Shown piece after piece: positions 63,423-64,000 of a stretch of 64,000 bases of DNA; position 1 is the first letter of the stretch, and the number at the start of each line of letters is the position of its first letter. A program made the translations under genes and the position numbers. The DNA is from Methylopila sp. 73B (GTDB lineage Bacteria > Pseudomonadota > Alphaproteobacteria > Rhizobiales > Methylopilaceae): assembly GCF_000526315.1 (NCBI RefSeq), contig NZ_JAFV01000001.1, positions 310,001 to 374,000 on the forward strand, in the 5' to 3' direction. The notes below the pieces were generated by a model that ran no database searches, was not told where the DNA came from, and saw only the letters and a list, made by a program, of their open reading frames with translations.

Positions 63423-63576
63423 CCCACTCAGCCCCTTTGGGTTTCCGCGACGCGGGAAACGGAAAGATTTGCGCGGTTTTCCCGCCCACGTTCTTCACCT
63501 GCTCCGCAACCGCAGCCTCAATGGCGCGGAGTAGCTTGGGAGGGATTGGGCCGGTGTAGGAAACCCATTTGGTCAT
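63358..63576 (-). CDS. Small protein of unknown function, 72 residues
   Basis: A 72-residue frame beginning MTKWVSYTGPIPPKLLRAIE, with KNVGGKTAQIFPFPASRKP in the middle and no membrane segment. An AGGAG ribosome site lies about eight bases before the ATG. Codon use is less GC-biased than the core genes. I know no family; its context with tiny overlapping same-strand frames is phage-like. Confidence 0.5.
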   Translation of the reverse strand: MTKWVSYTGPIPPKLLRAIEAAVAEQVKNVGGKTAQIFPFPASRKPKGAEWDGASLLRGLLAFGWLHGREAL

Positions 63577-63626
63577 GTGGTGGCTCCTGTTGTGGCTTCC
63601 GCAGCGCGGGCTCGCTCGCTCGAAGA

Positions 63627-63833
63627 CTATTCCCCCGCCACGCGTTGCGAAGTGCATACATCCGCCGTTCCGTTTCCCGCATATTTCCCCTTCCACGCCG
63701 AAGTCCCCCAGCGCGTGACGACACTTTCGACGGCTGTTCGAAGTGCATCAGGTACAGGCTTTTGCACGGCCAGCTCCTGCGCCCTTTGAAGAGCGCTGAC
63801 GTACATATCGTACTGGGTCCGGCGAGTCGTCAT
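63627..63833 (-). CDS. Small protein of unknown function, 68 residues
   Basis: A 68-residue frame, MTTRRTQYDMYVSALQRAQE onward, with a helical first part and TRWGTSAWKGKYAGNG in the second. It overlaps the preceding 54-residue frame by 86 bases in another phase and lacks a clear ribosome site, so it may depend on translational coupling or be spurious. Confidence 0.35.
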   Translation of the reverse strand: MTTRRTQYDMYVSALQRAQELAVQKPVPDALRTAVESVVTRWGTSAWKGKYAGNGTADVCTSQRVAGE

Positions 63834-63912
63834 GCGGGGTTTGCTGAAGCCACTGCGCGACCTGCTCGATGGTGTGACAGTCGCATGTGAGGTGCATGGG
63901 TTTACGAGACAT
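63748..63912 (-). CDS. Small protein of unknown function, 54 residues
   Basis: A 54-residue frame, MSRKPMHLTCDCHTIEQVA onward, with a good GAGGGGG site eight bases before its ATG and overlap of 11 bases with the gene upstream. The C-terminal part is Arg/Ala/Gly-rich and overlaps the next frame. The two Cys and His at the front could bind metal. Family unknown. Confidence 0.4.
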   Translation of the reverse strand: MSRKPMHLTCDCHTIEQVAQWLQQTPHDDSPDPVRYVRQRSSKGAGAGRAKACT

Positions 63913-64000
63913 TGGCCACCCCCTCTGCATCCTTACCAAGGGCGGCGCGGGCAATCTCACCTCGGTCGATAACGTCGGCCTCGAATTGCATGAAAACGTC
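63902..64000 (-). CDS. C-terminal end of a protein cut by the right edge
   Basis: Thirty-two codons plus a TAA stop, containing MQFEADVIDRGEIARAALG and ending GVANVS. It looks coding and overlaps the next gene's start by 11 bases, as in compact phage operons. Too short to name. Confidence 0.5.
   Translation of the reverse strand, partial: DVFMQFEADVIDRGEIARAALGKDAEGVANVS

Overview
The window is GC-rich, gene-dense DNA from an alphaproteobacterium, most likely of the Hyphomicrobiales (Rhizobiales). The support is: an intact division and cell-wall (dcw) cluster in the alphaproteobacterial order running on into lpxC, bamD, recN and ligA; an FtsZ with a very long C-terminal linker; a hemB / DUF6163 / LdtR neighbourhood; an extensin-like lipoprotein; and promoters resembling those of the EcfG general stress response. 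An OxlT-type transporter would suit a methylotroph-like relative (Methylobacterium or Methylopila lineage), but the genus cannot be fixed from this sequence.

Layout. 1-2601: a class A penicillin-binding protein cut by the left edge, then a YcgN-family protein. 2602-5271: an accessory island with an AT-rich ApeA-like HEPN protein followed by a VapB45/VapC45-type toxin-antitoxin pair. 5272-6172: no gene, only a diverged tandem duplication of palindromic repeats. 6173-8393: three paralogous small exported proteins, each behind an EcfG-like promoter, with an HTH gene among them. 8603-24333: housekeeping genes including an OxlT-like carrier, queE-queD-queC, a cold-shock protein, carA, yqeY, panB, a DjlA-like protein, an amidase, a transglycosylase and the RNase P RNA. 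24613-44846: mraZ-rsmH-ftsL-ftsI-murE-murF-mraY-murD-ftsW-murG-murC-murB-ddl-ftsQ-ftsA-ftsZ, preceded by a 10-bp-periodic array of MraZ-like boxes. 45124-51417: lpxC, bamD, recN, a coiled-coil membrane protein and ligA. 51414-62261: azlCD, an S10 peptidase, a YeeE/YedE homologue, an ABC-F ATPase, phoX behind a Pho-box-like site, an EF-hand protein, hemB and a DUF6163 protein. 62522-63034: ldtR. 63258-64000: very small overlapping minus-strand genes that look like phage or other mobile cargo.

How the genes work together. Much of the window builds, remodels or regulates the envelope: PBP1A, the dcw genes, LpxC, BamD, the amidase, the lytic transglycosylase and LdtR. The translationally overlapping junctions of the dcw cluster are broken at three places (mraY/murD, murD/ftsW, murB/ddl) by non-coding palindromic repeats, including a tandem array of about 204-bp units. 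The most unusual content is the HEPN/toxin-antitoxin island, the stress-promoter-linked trio of exported proteins, a cysteine-depleted YeeE/YedE homologue and the repeat families. I saw no CRISPR array, tRNA, rRNA or intact transposase.
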